64,000 bases of DNA, from positions 186,001-250,000 of the forward strand of contig JBAZEK010000002.1 of assembly GCA_041653995.1 (NCBI GenBank). The letters are read 5' to 3'. The notes beneath the pieces are model-generated. The model did no database searches. It had not been told where the DNA came from and saw nothing but the letters and a program-made list of their open reading frames with translations. Each line of letters starts with the position of its first letter. Position 1 is the first letter of the stretch. Origin of the DNA: Dehalococcoidia bacterium (GTDB lineage: Bacteria; Chloroflexota; Dehalococcoidia; GIF9; UBA5629). This document shows, in pieces, positions 1 to 8,700 of the stretch. The translations under genes and the position numbers were made by a program.

Positions 1-549
1 AGCACAGACGCTCAATAACGGCCCGTGGATACTGCTGGGCCCCGTGTAACTGATAGGTTCGATCCCTGCCTGCTCGAGCAGCTCGATCATGGTCTGGTCA
101 TTGACCAGCCCGCTGATACGTGTCTCTCGCGTATGTGGGATCCTGTCGTACAGCCCTCCGACCGCATACACACGGTGCGCATTGTAATAGCCCGCCACGT
201 CAGCAATCACTTCAGCATACGCCTGCCATCTCATCTGCGGCTCGATGCCACTGAAAATAATGAGGTCGCGGGGCCCGATAGGATTATGCCAGTAGTAAAG
301 GCTGTTGGCCGGCATAAGGATGGGCCACAGCATCCCGTTCTCGACATTAATGGAGGGCCTTATCTTGTCGAAATCGTAGTAGTCGTCCGATTTCATCTCG
401 GCAAACTTTACGGCAGGCAGCTTTTTTATCATGTAAGATACAGCGCCTGTTGAAACCTGTGCGGCGTCGGGCCAGCCGATAAAAGCCGCTACCAGATCGG
501 GCTGGCGCAGCGCCGGCTGTTCAAGAAAAACAATGTTGCTTGGTTCCAT
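1..549 (-). CDS. PAC2-family protein, C-terminus cut by window edge
   Basis: An open frame runs on the minus strand from an ATG at 549 to the window edge without a stop, giving about 183 residues. The N-terminus (MEPSNIVFLEQPALRQPDLV) followed by AFIGWPDAAQVS, then YYWHNPIGPRDLIIFSG and AVGGLYDRIPHTR, follows the PAC2 (proteasome-assembly-chaperone-like, COG1938/COG2047) pattern and resembles the second PAC2 gene at 54119-54934. The start lies 2 bases after the stop of the lipoprotein gene upstream, so it is probably cotranscribed with the two lipoproteins. The function of bacterial PAC2 proteins outside proteasome-bearing lineages is unknown. The family call is from the pattern of residues only. 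Confidence 0.72.
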   Translation of the reverse strand, partial: MEPSNIVFLEQPALRQPDLVAAFIGWPDAAQVSTGAVSYMIKKLPAVKFAEMKSDDYYDFDKIRPSINVENGMLWPILMPANSLYYWHNPIGPRDLIIFSGIEPQMRWQAYAEVIADVAGYYNAHRVYAVGGLYDRIPHTRETRISGLVNDQTMIELLEQAGIEPISYTGPSSIHGPLLSVCA

Positions 550-551
550 CT

Positions 552-1274
552 TTATTCAGTGCTGCAGCAGAAAACCTCGAAATTCACACTGCCTTTGGCC
601 TCATTGCCAACGGCATCGGTCACGACGACATCGACCCTGAAATCACCGCCGACACCTGGGGCTATCCAGTTTACTTTACTGGCAGTGCCGTCGCCCAGAT
701 TCATACCGGCGGCCGCCTGCAGTTTGCCGCTGGTTGCCGACCATTTGAATCTCAAATTATTGGCTTCCCCGTCATTGACAACGCACTCTACGGGCGTCGC
801 CGTCCAGATGCGCATCCGCTTGGACCCCGTCACAACTTCACGGGAGGGAAGGTACATTTTCAACACGACAGGCGCATCCGCGCTGGCGCTGCCATCCGCA
901 TTTATAACAACTTTAACTTCCTGAACAGCGGTAGCCTGCCCGCCTTTGTCATCACTGACTGTTACCGTGATATTGTACTTGCCCATGGCGGCCGGTGACG
1001 TCCATGTCACAGTCGCCCCCTTGCCGGTGATGGTACCGTTGTCGGCGATCCATTTATAATCAAGCAAGTCGCCATCCTCATCGAGCGCGACGCAGGTCAA
1101 CTGCCCCCCCGCCTGCGGTGCCCATTCAGAAGTCCCGATAATCTGCTGGATGACCGGCGCACGGTTCACCTGCGGGGGTGGTGCAGGCGCGGCGCAGGAA
1201 GCAGTTATGCACGGCACCGCAACAAGTGCGGCAGTCAAAACCGTGGCTGATATTATATTTTTAGCAACTATCAT
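552..1274 (-). CDS. Lipoprotein with two PKD/Ig-like domains and C-terminal Cys-Cys
   Basis: A 240-residue predicted lipoprotein. A hydrophobic signal of about 25 residues ends in a lipobox-like TASC, followed by a Pro/Ala-rich spacer. Two beta-sandwich domains follow (roughly 40-125 and 130-235). Each has a cysteine in an early strand (LTCVALD, VECVVND) and the PKD-like pattern with a central Trp and a VxVxDxKGG-type end. The chain ends FEVFCCSTE. Vicinal cysteines at the same place are found in the paralogues at 1307-2038 and 31588-32325. It sits 32 bases after the first paralogue and 2 bases before the PAC2 gene, so an operon is likely. A cell-surface, probably structural or binding, role is inferred; no ligand can be assigned. 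Confidence 0.75.
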   Translation of the reverse strand: MIVAKNIISATVLTAALVAVPCITASCAAPAPPPQVNRAPVIQQIIGTSEWAPQAGGQLTCVALDEDGDLLDYKWIADNGTITGKGATVTWTSPAAMGKYNITVTVSDDKGGQATAVQEVKVVINADGSASADAPVVLKMYLPSREVVTGSKRMRIWTATPVECVVNDGEANNLRFKWSATSGKLQAAAGMNLGDGTASKVNWIAPGVGGDFRVDVVVTDAVGNEAKGSVNFEVFCCSTE

Positions 1275-1306
1275 GATGATCTTCCCTCGTAAATCACGTG
1301 ACCTTA

Positions 1307-2038
1307 TTAATTTGGGCCCCTCCCGCAGCAGAGCACTTCCAGGTTCACTTCACCTGCAGCCTTATTCCCTGCCTTGTCGACAACCATTACATTCACTGTG
1401 TATTTACCCGCCTGATTGGGTGCAATCCACCCCACCCTGCTTGCTTTCCCCTCTTCAAGGCCATCTGCCATCAGCTTGCCGGCATTTGCCGCCCAGGTGA
1501 AGGTATATTCCGAAGGGTCACCGGGAACAACGCACTGGATTTCCGGTGTCGACAGACCTTTGACCTGTCTAAATTCTGTGGCGGCATTGGTTGCGGGCGG
1601 GGTCAGCTTCAAATATACGGTTGTATCCACCGGCGGGGGCGGAGGAGCAACCACCGTAAACTTTTTACTGTATATAGCCTCTCCGCCTTTGTCGTTGGTC
1701 ACCTTCAATGTTATCTCATATTCCCCCAATTCCTCCGGCGGCACCCAGCTGACTCTCTGTCCTTCTCCCTTGATAATCCCTTTTTCGGCTGTCCAGTAAT
1801 ATGTAATCGGATTCCCCTCGGGATCTGAGCAGGCACAAATCAGAGTGCCTTCCTCATTGGGATGCCATTCCTCTGCTCCCGCAATATCCCCGATCACAGG
1901 CTGTGCAATAGAGGGCTGAGCAGGAGTCGACGGTGTATTAACTACCAGCGCAGGTGCGGCGCATGCGCTAAGCATCATGGCAGCAGCGACAAACGCTATA
2001 AAAAGGAACGACGAATGGGGTATCCGTAATTCCGTCAT
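1307..2038 (-). CDS. Lipoprotein with two PKD/Ig-like domains and C-terminal Cys-Cys
   Basis: A 243-residue lipoprotein with a clear signal peptide and canonical lipobox LSAC at about residues 23-26. Two PKD-like domains follow the same layout as the neighbour at 552-1274: cysteines in early strands (LICACSDPEG and IQCVVPG), a YYWTAEKGIIKGEGQRVSW-type core and a LEVLCCGRGPN tail. The ATG at 2038 has GGAGG about 7 bases upstream. It is the first gene of the minus-strand set lipoprotein-lipoprotein-PAC2 and appears to come from tandem duplication. A candidate minus-strand -10 box (TATAAT, 2061-2066) lies just upstream of the ribosome-binding site. It is predicted to be membrane-anchored and exported; the function is unknown. 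Confidence 0.77.
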   Translation of the reverse strand: MTELRIPHSSFLFIAFVAAAMMLSACAAPALVVNTPSTPAQPSIAQPVIGDIAGAEEWHPNEEGTLICACSDPEGNPITYYWTAEKGIIKGEGQRVSWVPPEELGEYEITLKVTNDKGGEAIYSKKFTVVAPPPPPVDTTVYLKLTPPATNAATEFRQVKGLSTPEIQCVVPGDPSEYTFTWAANAGKLMADGLEEGKASRVGWIAPNQAGKYTVNVMVVDKAGNKAAGEVNLEVLCCGRGPN

Positions 2039-2230
2039 TTGACCTCCAAGTTCATGTTATATTATAACCGGTTAAGACTCGCGTATTATTGAGCCGATAC
2101 GCCAAATGATCCGGTTTAAATATTATATAATTTTGAACTGCTTAATTCGAAACCGCGCATATTTTAACGGCGCCCGGAGAAGAACTCGTTTATTTCTGCA
2201 GACAATGCTTCGCTAAAGGAGGATCCGTAC

Positions 2231-3688
2231 ATGAAACAATCGATGTATGCTGAACTGGACGGCATTTTTCACCCCAGCAAAGTTGCCATCATAGGAGCCT
2301 CTCCGGTTGCCGACATAGCTACCCTGGCCCTGATGAAGACGAAGATCAAAGACAATGTGTATTTCGTTAATCCCAAGTACGATGAGATCTTCGGCCGCAA
2401 GTGCTATGCCAGCGTCCTCGACATCAAAGAGCCGATCGACTATGCCATCATCGGTGTCAACGCTAAGCTGGTTCCGAGGATAGTAGGCGAATGCATTCGG
2501 AGGGGGATCAGGGCGGCCCATATCTTTACCTCCGGCTTCAGCGAAACAGGGCTGCCTGAAGGAAACGACCTGGAAAAAGAACTGGGGGAAATTGCTTCGG
2601 GAAAAATAAGAATTATCGGCCCCAATTGCTTCGGCATCTACTGCCCCCGCTCGGGATTGGCCATCGTTCCGGAATCCAGCGAGATCGAGGGTAACGTGGG
2701 CGTGATTGCTCAGAGCGGCAGCGTGGCAGAGTCGTTTTCGTATTTCGGCAAGACCAAGAACCTGCATTTCAGCAAAGTAGTCAGCTACGGAAATGCCACG
2801 GATCTCGACTGTCCCGATTTCCTGGAATATATGGCGGACGACCCGCAAACTAAGGTGATTGCCCTTTATATCGAGGGGTCGAAGAACGGGAAACGGCTTC
2901 ACGAGGCGCTGCGGTATGCGGCCTGCAGAAAGCCGGTGGTAGCAGTCAAAGGAGGGCTGACCGACAACGGCAACCGCGTGGCGAGGTCGCACACCGGACA
3001 ACTGACAGGCACGCCCGAATTGTGGAAAACGCTGTTCAGACAGTGCGGCGTGATACAGGTCAGCAATCACGATGAACTGGTAAACACTGTAGCCGCTTTC
3101 AGTCACTCTCCTCTGCCCGCCGGCAACCGGGTTTCACTGGTGAGCAATTCGGGAGGTTTCAGCGTCATCCAGACCGACCTTTGCGCAGCCGAGGGAATGG
3201 TCGTGCCTCCCTTCGGCGAGAAAACGCTGGACAGACTGCGTCACCTGGTGCCCCGCGCCGGCACGAGCATCGGCAATCCTCTCGATGCCTGGCCCATCTT
3301 CTATAAAGTCTTCCAGAAGGAGGGCAGCCTGAGCGCTATTATCAAAGTCGTGGCGGAAGACGATAACATCGACTCGCTGGTTTTCATGTTCGACCAGTTC
3401 AGATATATACGACGGGCGCGCAAACATGAGGCTGTGGATCATATGAACCTAATCATAGAGATGATGCTGGAGGGCAGCCGCTATTGCCGGGACGAATTAA
3501 GCAAACCCGTGCTTTTAAGCGTATCATTGGATCCTTTTCTGGAAGATGACGAGGACAGGAAGGGCAACCTTTTGCTGAAAAGCGCCTTTGAGCAGAACGG
3601 CTTCCCGGTCTATCCCGCCAGCGACATTACCATCAGGGCTCTGGCTAGGCTGTATAAATATGCGGCACAGACCGGGAAAGCCCTGTGA
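2231..3688 (+). CDS. NDP-forming acyl-CoA synthetase, alpha-type subunit without ATP-grasp
   Basis: A 485-residue protein of the ADP-forming acyl-CoA synthetase family (COG1042 type). An N-terminal CoA-binding Rossmann domain (about 10-135, KVAIIGASP) is followed by two succinyl-CoA-synthetase-like flavodoxin domains. SHTG at about residues 253-256 carries His254, the expected phosphohistidine. The family interconverts acyl-CoA plus ADP/GDP and phosphate with free acid plus ATP/GTP. The ATP-grasp beta domain is absent here and no beta gene is adjacent, so a partner must be encoded elsewhere or the role differs. The ATG has AAAGGAGG close upstream. A paralogue of similar length lies at 37089-38531. 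It could serve acids made by the nearby glycyl radical pathway, but that is inference. Confidence 0.85.
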   Translation: MKQSMYAELDGIFHPSKVAIIGASPVADIATLALMKTKIKDNVYFVNPKYDEIFGRKCYASVLDIKEPIDYAIIGVNAKLVPRIVGECIRRGIRAAHIFTSGFSETGLPEGNDLEKELGEIASGKIRIIGPNCFGIYCPRSGLAIVPESSEIEGNVGVIAQSGSVAESFSYFGKTKNLHFSKVVSYGNATDLDCPDFLEYMADDPQTKVIALYIEGSKNGKRLHEALRYAACRKPVVAVKGGLTDNGNRVARSHTGQLTGTPELWKTLFRQCGVIQVSNHDELVNTVAAFSHSPLPAGNRVSLVSNSGGFSVIQTDLCAAEGMVVPPFGEKTLDRLRHLVPRAGTSIGNPLDAWPIFYKVFQKEGSLSAIIKVVAEDDNIDSLVFMFDQFRYIRRARKHEAVDHMNLIIEMMLEGSRYCRDELSKPVLLSVSLDPFLEDDEDRKGNLLLKSAFEQNGFPVYPASDITIRALARLYKYAAQTGKAL

Positions 3689-3751
3689 GAGGCCTTAAAG
3701 GCTGTTGCATATAGCCGAAGAATAGTATTTAATAATACTGTATATAGACAC

Positions 3752-3765
3752 GTGACCTTCGTCAC
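3752..3765. promoter_or_regulatory. CRP/FNR-like palindrome upstream of rubrerythrin
   Basis: The sequence reads GTGA-N6-TCAC, the core of the CRP/FNR-family operator, 61 bases before the rubrerythrin start and next to a TATATA/TATATT -10 candidate around 3776-3783. A second inverted repeat, AGTATT-TAAT-AATACT, lies just upstream at 3724-3739. A redox- or oxygen-responsive regulator would suit rubrerythrin, but no regulator of that family is encoded in the window. Confidence 0.4.
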
Positions 3766-3825
3766 TTACACATCGTATATATTCTGTAAAACTGTGTGGA
3801 ATGTTGCATAAGAGGAGGATTTATT

Positions 3826-4404
3826 ATGGGCAAATCACTTAAAGGCACTAAAACCGAGCAGAACCTGCTGAAGGCTTTTGCCGGGGAATCTCAGGCCAGG
3901 AACAGATATACCTATTTCGCCAGCCGGGCGCGCAAGGACGGATTCATGCAGATCGCCAATATCTTCGAGGAAACGGCCTTCAATGAAAAAGAGCATGCCA
4001 AGATCTTTTTCGAGTACCTGGAGGGAGGCGATGTGGAGATTGTAGCTGCCTATCCGGCAGGTATGATCAAAGACACCAGGACGAATCTGGAAGAGGCTGC
4101 AGCGGGCGAGAAGATGGAGTGGACGGCGCTATATCAGGAGTTCTCCAAGGTAGCCAGGGATGAGGGTTTCCCGGAGGTTGCCAACTCCTTCGATCAGATA
4201 GCTTCGGTGGAGAAGTTCCACGAAGCCAGATACAGGAAATTAATCAGCAGTGTGGCAGAGGTCCAGGTTTTCAAGAAAAAAGAGAAGGTTAAGTGGCACT
4301 GCACGAATTGCGGATATATATACGAAGGCGACGAAGCTCCAAAGAAGTGCCCTGCCTGCCTGCATCCTCAGTCATATTACGAAGTGCTGGCCGAGAACTA
4401 TTAA
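3826..4404 (+). CDS. Rubrerythrin
   Basis: 192 residues from the ATG at 3826, chosen over an upstream GTG because AGGAGG lies at the right distance before this ATG. An N-terminal ferritin-like four-helix domain carries the di-iron ligands (AGESQARNRY, EETAFNEKEHA, EKFHEARYRKL). A C-terminal rubredoxin-like knuckle has CTNCGY and CPAC pairs at about 163-180. Rubrerythrin reduces hydrogen peroxide in the cytoplasm of anaerobes, with electrons passing through the rubredoxin iron. It is probably monocistronic: a strong intrinsic terminator follows at 4432-4475, and a CRP/FNR-like site lies upstream. The length is normal for the family. Confidence 0.96.
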   Translation: MGKSLKGTKTEQNLLKAFAGESQARNRYTYFASRARKDGFMQIANIFEETAFNEKEHAKIFFEYLEGGDVEIVAAYPAGMIKDTRTNLEEAAAGEKMEWTALYQEFSKVARDEGFPEVANSFDQIASVEKFHEARYRKLISSVAEVQVFKKKEKVKWHCTNCGYIYEGDEAPKKCPACLHPQSYYEVLAENY

Positions 4405-4431
4405 ACGATTAAGGTTTTCAATTACCAGATC

Positions 4432-4475
4432 AACAGCCACCGTACTGTAATACAGCGCGGTGGCTGTTATTTTTT
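4432..4475 (+). terminator. Intrinsic terminator after rubrerythrin
   Basis: A perfect 11-bp stem (AACAGCCACCG at 4432-4442 with CGGTGGCTGTT at 4458-4468) closes a 15-base loop and is followed directly by a run of six T. It lies 28 bases after the rubrerythrin stop and separates that gene from the MFS gene. Confidence 0.92.
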
Positions 4476-4564
4476 GTAATCGTCAAAGGAACACTAAATA
4501 AACTTGCATAAATTCTATTCCAACGGCTGATAAATTCCTCTTTTGTTCACAATTTATATTTAGC

Positions 4565-4593
4565 TTGACTGGGTAGCTGCAGAAAGGTAATAT
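4565..4593 (+). promoter_or_regulatory. Sigma-70-type promoter for the MFS gene
   Basis: TTGACT at 4565-4570 and TAATAT at 4588-4593 are separated by 17 bases. Transcription would start near 4600 and leave a leader of about 84 bases before the GTG at 4684. Confidence 0.68.
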
Positions 4594-4683
4594 GGGGCGT
4601 TATCGCCGCGCCTATTAACGCACCTTAATCAGCCGCCGGGGGCGACATCTATACAAACTAATTAAATAAGAAGGAGGTATGTA

Positions 4684-5973
4684 GTGGCAAAGGACACTGG
4701 CGATTCCAAGCAATACAAGGCCGGCAAGGGAGCATCCCTCTACATCCTGATCATCTGCACGCTGCTCTACATGGTCAACTACATGGACAGGCAGGTGGTT
4801 GCCGCAGTGGTTGAACCGATGAAAGCCGCCCTGAGCCTGAACGACGGTGACGTGGGGATTTTAGGTTCAGTCTTCCTCCTCAGCATCGCACTTTTCTCCT
4901 TCCCGGTAGCATATATGATCGACCGTTGGAGCAGGCGCAAGTCCATCGCCATTATGGCAATCCTGTGGAGCGGCTTCACTTTCCTCACCGGCAAGGCCTG
5001 GAATTTCTGGTCGCTGTTTGTGCCGCGCAGCCTGGTCGGCGTGGGTGAGGCCGGTTTCTCGGCCGGCGGAACAGCCATGGTCGGCGCCGCTTACTCGCAT
5101 AAGGCACGCGGCGCAGCTATGGGAGTTTTTAACATGGCAGTCCCCCTGGGTATCGCGCTGGGATCCGTGCTGGCCGGCGCTATAGCCAAGAGCCAGGGCT
5201 GGCAGGCCCCCTTCCTGTACTTCGCCATACCCGGCGTAATACTGGGTATACTGGCCTTGTTTATGAAGGATTATAAGAGCGTAACAGAAACACAGGTTAC
5301 GGGTGTTAAGGTCACTTTCGGGCAATCGATAAAAACCCTTTTCAAGATACCCTCATTGGTATGGGTACTGGTCGGTTACGGCCTTGCCAATATCATGTCC
5401 ATGTCGTTCCTGTTCTGGACCCCGGCCTATGTGGGCAGGGCATGGGGAGTGGATGTCGCGGCCGCCAATGCCGTGATGGTGCCGATCGTCCTGGCCGCCA
5501 TAGTTGGCTCGCCTGTGGGCGGAATCCTGGCGGACGTCTGGTTTAAAAAGGACCCCAGGGGCAGGCTGTATATACCTGCTATCACTATATTCCTCAGCGC
5601 CATCTGCCTTGCAGGGGCTATCTACTTCCAGATGAAGGGCATAGGCATGGTTTTGGTGATAGCCTATGGTGTACTGAACGTGATGGCAATACCTTGCCTG
5701 AGCGCCTTATCACAGGATGTAGCACCGGCGGCTCAGAAAGGGCTCGTCTGGGGCCTGATGGTCTTCTGTATGTATGTCTTCGGCGGAGGCTGGAGCCCTT
5801 ATTTTGTCGGCGCTATCTCCGATGCACTGGGGCAAGATGCCCAGGCACTGGGCACTGCACTGACCATAGCCTGCGTTGGCGGCATCCTCGGCGGAATCTG
5901 TTATCTTATGGCCGCCAAGCCCTTTCCTGCTGATATGGAAAGGGTAAGACATGACCAGCTGATGGCAGAGTAA
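4684..5973 (+). CDS. MFS transporter, Spinster-like organic-anion family
   Basis: 429 residues from a GTG start that has AAGGAGG 7 bases upstream. About 12 hydrophobic segments are visible. The first helix carries NYMDRQ and the loop between helices 2 and 3 has DRWSRRKS, the major-facilitator signature. The N-Y-x-D-R start and overall layout resemble Spinster-like and aromatic-acid carriers. Its promoter is immediately upstream and a perfect palindromic hairpin follows. It precedes the glycyl radical enzyme operon by 200 bases in the same direction, so it may import the substrate or export the product of that enzyme. That link is inferred from position only. Confidence 0.88.
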   Translation: MAKDTGDSKQYKAGKGASLYILIICTLLYMVNYMDRQVVAAVVEPMKAALSLNDGDVGILGSVFLLSIALFSFPVAYMIDRWSRRKSIAIMAILWSGFTFLTGKAWNFWSLFVPRSLVGVGEAGFSAGGTAMVGAAYSHKARGAAMGVFNMAVPLGIALGSVLAGAIAKSQGWQAPFLYFAIPGVILGILALFMKDYKSVTETQVTGVKVTFGQSIKTLFKIPSLVWVLVGYGLANIMSMSFLFWTPAYVGRAWGVDVAAANAVMVPIVLAAIVGSPVGGILADVWFKKDPRGRLYIPAITIFLSAICLAGAIYFQMKGIGMVLVIAYGVLNVMAIPCLSALSQDVAPAAQKGLVWGLMVFCMYVFGGGWSPYFVGAISDALGQDAQALGTALTIACVGGILGGICYLMAAKPFPADMERVRHDQLMAE

Positions 5974-5994
5974 TAATTCATTGAATTTGCAGCA

Positions 5995-6033
5995 GCAGAG
6001 GGGCGGCGGGCATGCCCGCCGCCCCTCTGCTTT
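5995..6033 (+). terminator. GC-rich palindromic terminator after the MFS gene
   Basis: A perfect 36-base palindrome from 5995 to 6030 (arm starting GCAGAGGGGCGGCGGG) can form an 18-bp stem before loop relaxation and is followed by TTT. The T-tract is short, so termination may be partial. It begins 21 bases after the MFS stop codon. Confidence 0.7.
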
Positions 6034-6081
6034 CAATCGGTCCCTCCGGTATCCATACATACCTGAAAGCGACAAAAGTGG

Positions 6082-6109
6082 TTGACAAAACCGGCCAAAC
6101 TCCTAAAAT
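6082..6109 (+). promoter_or_regulatory. Promoter of the glycyl radical enzyme operon
   Basis: A consensus -35 box TTGACA (6082-6087) is separated by 16 bases from TAAAAT (6104-6109). The predicted start near 6116 gives a leader of about 57 bases that contains AGGAGG before the ATG at 6173. It lies downstream of the MFS terminator, so the enzyme operon can be transcribed independently. Confidence 0.75.
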
Positions 6110-6172
6110 TACAGTGTTACCTTCAGCATTTCGTTCATTATTGCTGTTTAACAAGGATAGGAGGGCAAGGCT

Positions 6173-8689
6173 ATGACCACCCAGAGCTGTAATTCCCCCC
6201 GCTACTCGATCAAGGAACCCCTCAATCTCTCGCCACGCATCAAGTGGCTGCGCGACTACTATTTCCAGGGCAACAATCGAAAGTGGAACAACGAGTTTAC
6301 CGGCTTCACAACGGGAACACCCTGGGACATTCAGTACCAGGAGGGCAATTTCTATATTGTGCCGGAGACCTATACCTTCTTCCCGACTTTCACAGGCGCC
6401 TTCCAGCAGGCATCGTTTAAGGTGGACCTCCCCGAGGGTTTCTGGGAATGGAGTTTGCCGGAGCGTCAGGCCTGGTTTATCAAAGAAGTCATGGTATATT
6501 ATCTCCCGCACGAGGTGCTGCCGGGCGACCTCTTAGCCGGCGGCCGCTTCAACGTTCAGACTTCCCGGTGCTTTACCGAGAAGGAAGCCAGAGAATATTC
6601 CAAGGCCATTTACGGGAAAAAAGGCGCCCGCGCCGCTGAGCTCTGGTTTCATAACCATGGTTACGGCAACGCAGGCGCAACCAGCGGACACCTCGTAGCA
6701 GACTATTCAAGAATTCTGAGCGAGGGCTGGAAGAGCGTACACGAGGAATTGAACCGGCGGCTGTCATCCCTTTCACAGCGAGAATACGACGGCAAAAAGG
6801 GCCATCAGATTAAAGCGATGCTGGTGGCTGCCACCATGGCTCGAGATGTGGCTTTCGAATATAGCAAGGTCTGCGCGCAACTGGCCGAGAATGAAGCCGA
6901 CAGCGCCAGAAAAAGCGAGCTTCTCCAGATGTCTGAAATGCTGCGCCGCGTTCCATGGGAGCCGGCACAAAATTTCTGGGAAGCCCTGCAATCGCTGTGG
7001 ATTACACACATGCTCGTTATGAGCGACGAGAACTATCCCGGCCCGGGTGTCTCTTTCGGACGGGCTGACCAGTACCTCTTCCCGTACTGGAAAAAGTCGC
7101 TCGATGAGGGCATGGATCGTGAGTTCGGCAAGGAGCTATTGAAATGCTTCTGGATCCACTGTAATACTGCCTATGATGCCATGATACGTACAGGAGGCAA
7201 CCAGGGCATTACGGCCGGCTTCGGGCAGCTTATCACCATTTCAGGTATGGGGAAGGGTGGAGTCGACCTCAGCAACGACCTGACCTACGGCATGCTGGAA
7301 GTAATCGACGAGTTGAGCCCGTTGCTGGAGCCCAAGCCGAATGTCCGCCTGCACCGGCACAGCCCGGACAGGCTGCTGGAGAAAGTGATCGACATGATCG
7401 CCTCGAGCCAGGGATCACCCTTCCTGCTTAACTTCGACGAACGCTCGATCGCCGGAATGCTGCGCGAAGCAAAAATGGCCGGGGTGGAGAAACTGATCAA
7501 CGCCGATAACGTTTTCGATTATGCGCCGGTCGGGTGCCTTGAAAACACCATGTGCGGAAATGACCGCTCGGGCACGGTCGACATCAACCTCAACCTGCTC
7601 AAAGCCGTGGAGCATGCGCTCACCGGCGGCTATGACCTGATCCCCTGGGTGGATCCCATGACCGGCAAACAGGAGCCGCGCAAACGCACGGGGGCTGACA
7701 CCGGGGATGCTACCAAATTCCGGACATGGGATGAGTTCTGGGACGCCTACGTGACGCAGACCAGGCATATCATCAAACGGGCAGCCGACCTGTACGACTG
7801 GACAGACAGGATCAGAGCCAGGTATCTGCGTACGCCTTACCTCTCATGCATGGTGAGGGGATGCGCTGATAAAGGCCTGGACGTTAACGAGGGCGGGGCC
7901 GAGCTGAACTTCGTCACGGTGGAAGCTGTGACTTATGCCACGACCGTGGATTCCCTGCTGGCCATCAAGTACCTGGTCTTCGATAAGACGGAGTGCAGCA
8001 TGCAGGAGCTCATCCAGGCCCTTAAAGATAACTGGAAGGGGCATGAGGTCCTGCAGGCCAGGGCACTCAATAAGGCGCCTAAATACGGAAGGGATGATGA
8101 CCAGGCGGATAATCTGGGCAAAGATGTAATGGACCTGTGGGCCGGCGAAACCTGGAAATACCGCACCTCGGTTACGGGTAAACAATACCGCCCCGGCATG
8201 CTTTCCTGGAACTACTGGGTGGGCGACGGTTTCATCCTGCCGGCCAGCCCCGACGGCAGGCCCAAGGGACAATTCCTGTCCAACGCGATCTGCCCGTGCG
8301 CAGGGGCAGATATCAACGGCCCTACGGCCAACGTTAATTCCGTAGGGAAGGTGCTGGGGGGCAAGGACCCGGCAGGTAATGGAGACTGGGAAGGATATTT
8401 AAACGTACTGCCCAACGGCGCCAGCCATACCATGACCTTCAGCCCGTCCCTGCTGAGGGATCCCGAGCACAAATCCAAATTTATAGCCTTCCTGCGCAGC
8501 TATGCGGAGAACGGGGGAAGTGCGCTGCAGGTGAATATGATAGACGCCGATATTTTACGCGATGCACAGAAAAATCCGGACACCTACCGGCACCTTCTCG
8601 TGCGCGTAACCGGCTATAATGCCTATTTCACATCGATCGGCCGCGAGCTTCAGAACGAGATAATCGCCCGCGAAAGCCACTGCATGTAA
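6173..8689 (+). CDS. Glycyl radical enzyme, pyruvate-formate-lyase-like, substrate unknown
   Basis: 838 residues, the usual length for the family. The C-terminal glycyl radical motif RVTGYNAYF places the radical glycine at Gly814. The active-site thiyl cysteine is Cys455 in VGCLENTMCGND, with Glu457 two residues later, the C-x-E arrangement seen in decarboxylases and in diol, choline and isethionate lyases rather than in pyruvate formate-lyase (Cys-Cys). The GCLE form is also present in 4-hydroxyphenylacetate decarboxylase, but the rest of the sequence is divergent and no small decarboxylase subunit is nearby. It is the first gene of an operon with its activase (11-base gap) and an FMN-binding protein. 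The class is certain; the substrate is not. Confidence 0.93.
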   Translation: MTTQSCNSPRYSIKEPLNLSPRIKWLRDYYFQGNNRKWNNEFTGFTTGTPWDIQYQEGNFYIVPETYTFFPTFTGAFQQASFKVDLPEGFWEWSLPERQAWFIKEVMVYYLPHEVLPGDLLAGGRFNVQTSRCFTEKEAREYSKAIYGKKGARAAELWFHNHGYGNAGATSGHLVADYSRILSEGWKSVHEELNRRLSSLSQREYDGKKGHQIKAMLVAATMARDVAFEYSKVCAQLAENEADSARKSELLQMSEMLRRVPWEPAQNFWEALQSLWITHMLVMSDENYPGPGVSFGRADQYLFPYWKKSLDEGMDREFGKELLKCFWIHCNTAYDAMIRTGGNQGITAGFGQLITISGMGKGGVDLSNDLTYGMLEVIDELSPLLEPKPNVRLHRHSPDRLLEKVIDMIASSQGSPFLLNFDERSIAGMLREAKMAGVEKLINADNVFDYAPVGCLENTMCGNDRSGTVDINLNLLKAVEHALTGGYDLIPWVDPMTGKQEPRKRTGADTGDATKFRTWDEFWDAYVTQTRHIIKRAADLYDWTDRIRARYLRTPYLSCMVRGCADKGLDVNEGGAELNFVTVEAVTYATTVDSLLAIKYLVFDKTECSMQELIQALKDNWKGHEVLQARALNKAPKYGRDDDQADNLGKDVMDLWAGETWKYRTSVTGKQYRPGMLSWNYWVGDGFILPASPDGRPKGQFLSNAICPCAGADINGPTANVNSVGKVLGGKDPAGNGDWEGYLNVLPNGASHTMTFSPSLLRDPEHKSKFIAFLRSYAENGGSALQVNMIDADILRDAQKNPDTYRHLLVRVTGYNAYFTSIGRELQNEIIARESHCM

Positions 8690-8700
8690 GATAGGCGATT

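Noticed and set aside
40..90. T-loop-like sequence GGTTCGATCC suggesting a tRNA gene
   Set aside because: No acceptor, D or anticodon stems can be drawn around it, and the stretch is coding sequence of the PAC2 gene on the other strand.
540..1830. Long open frames on the plus strand opposite the two lipoprotein genes
   Set aside because: They have no ribosome-binding sites and no family-like sequence; they mirror the codon pattern of the minus-strand genes.
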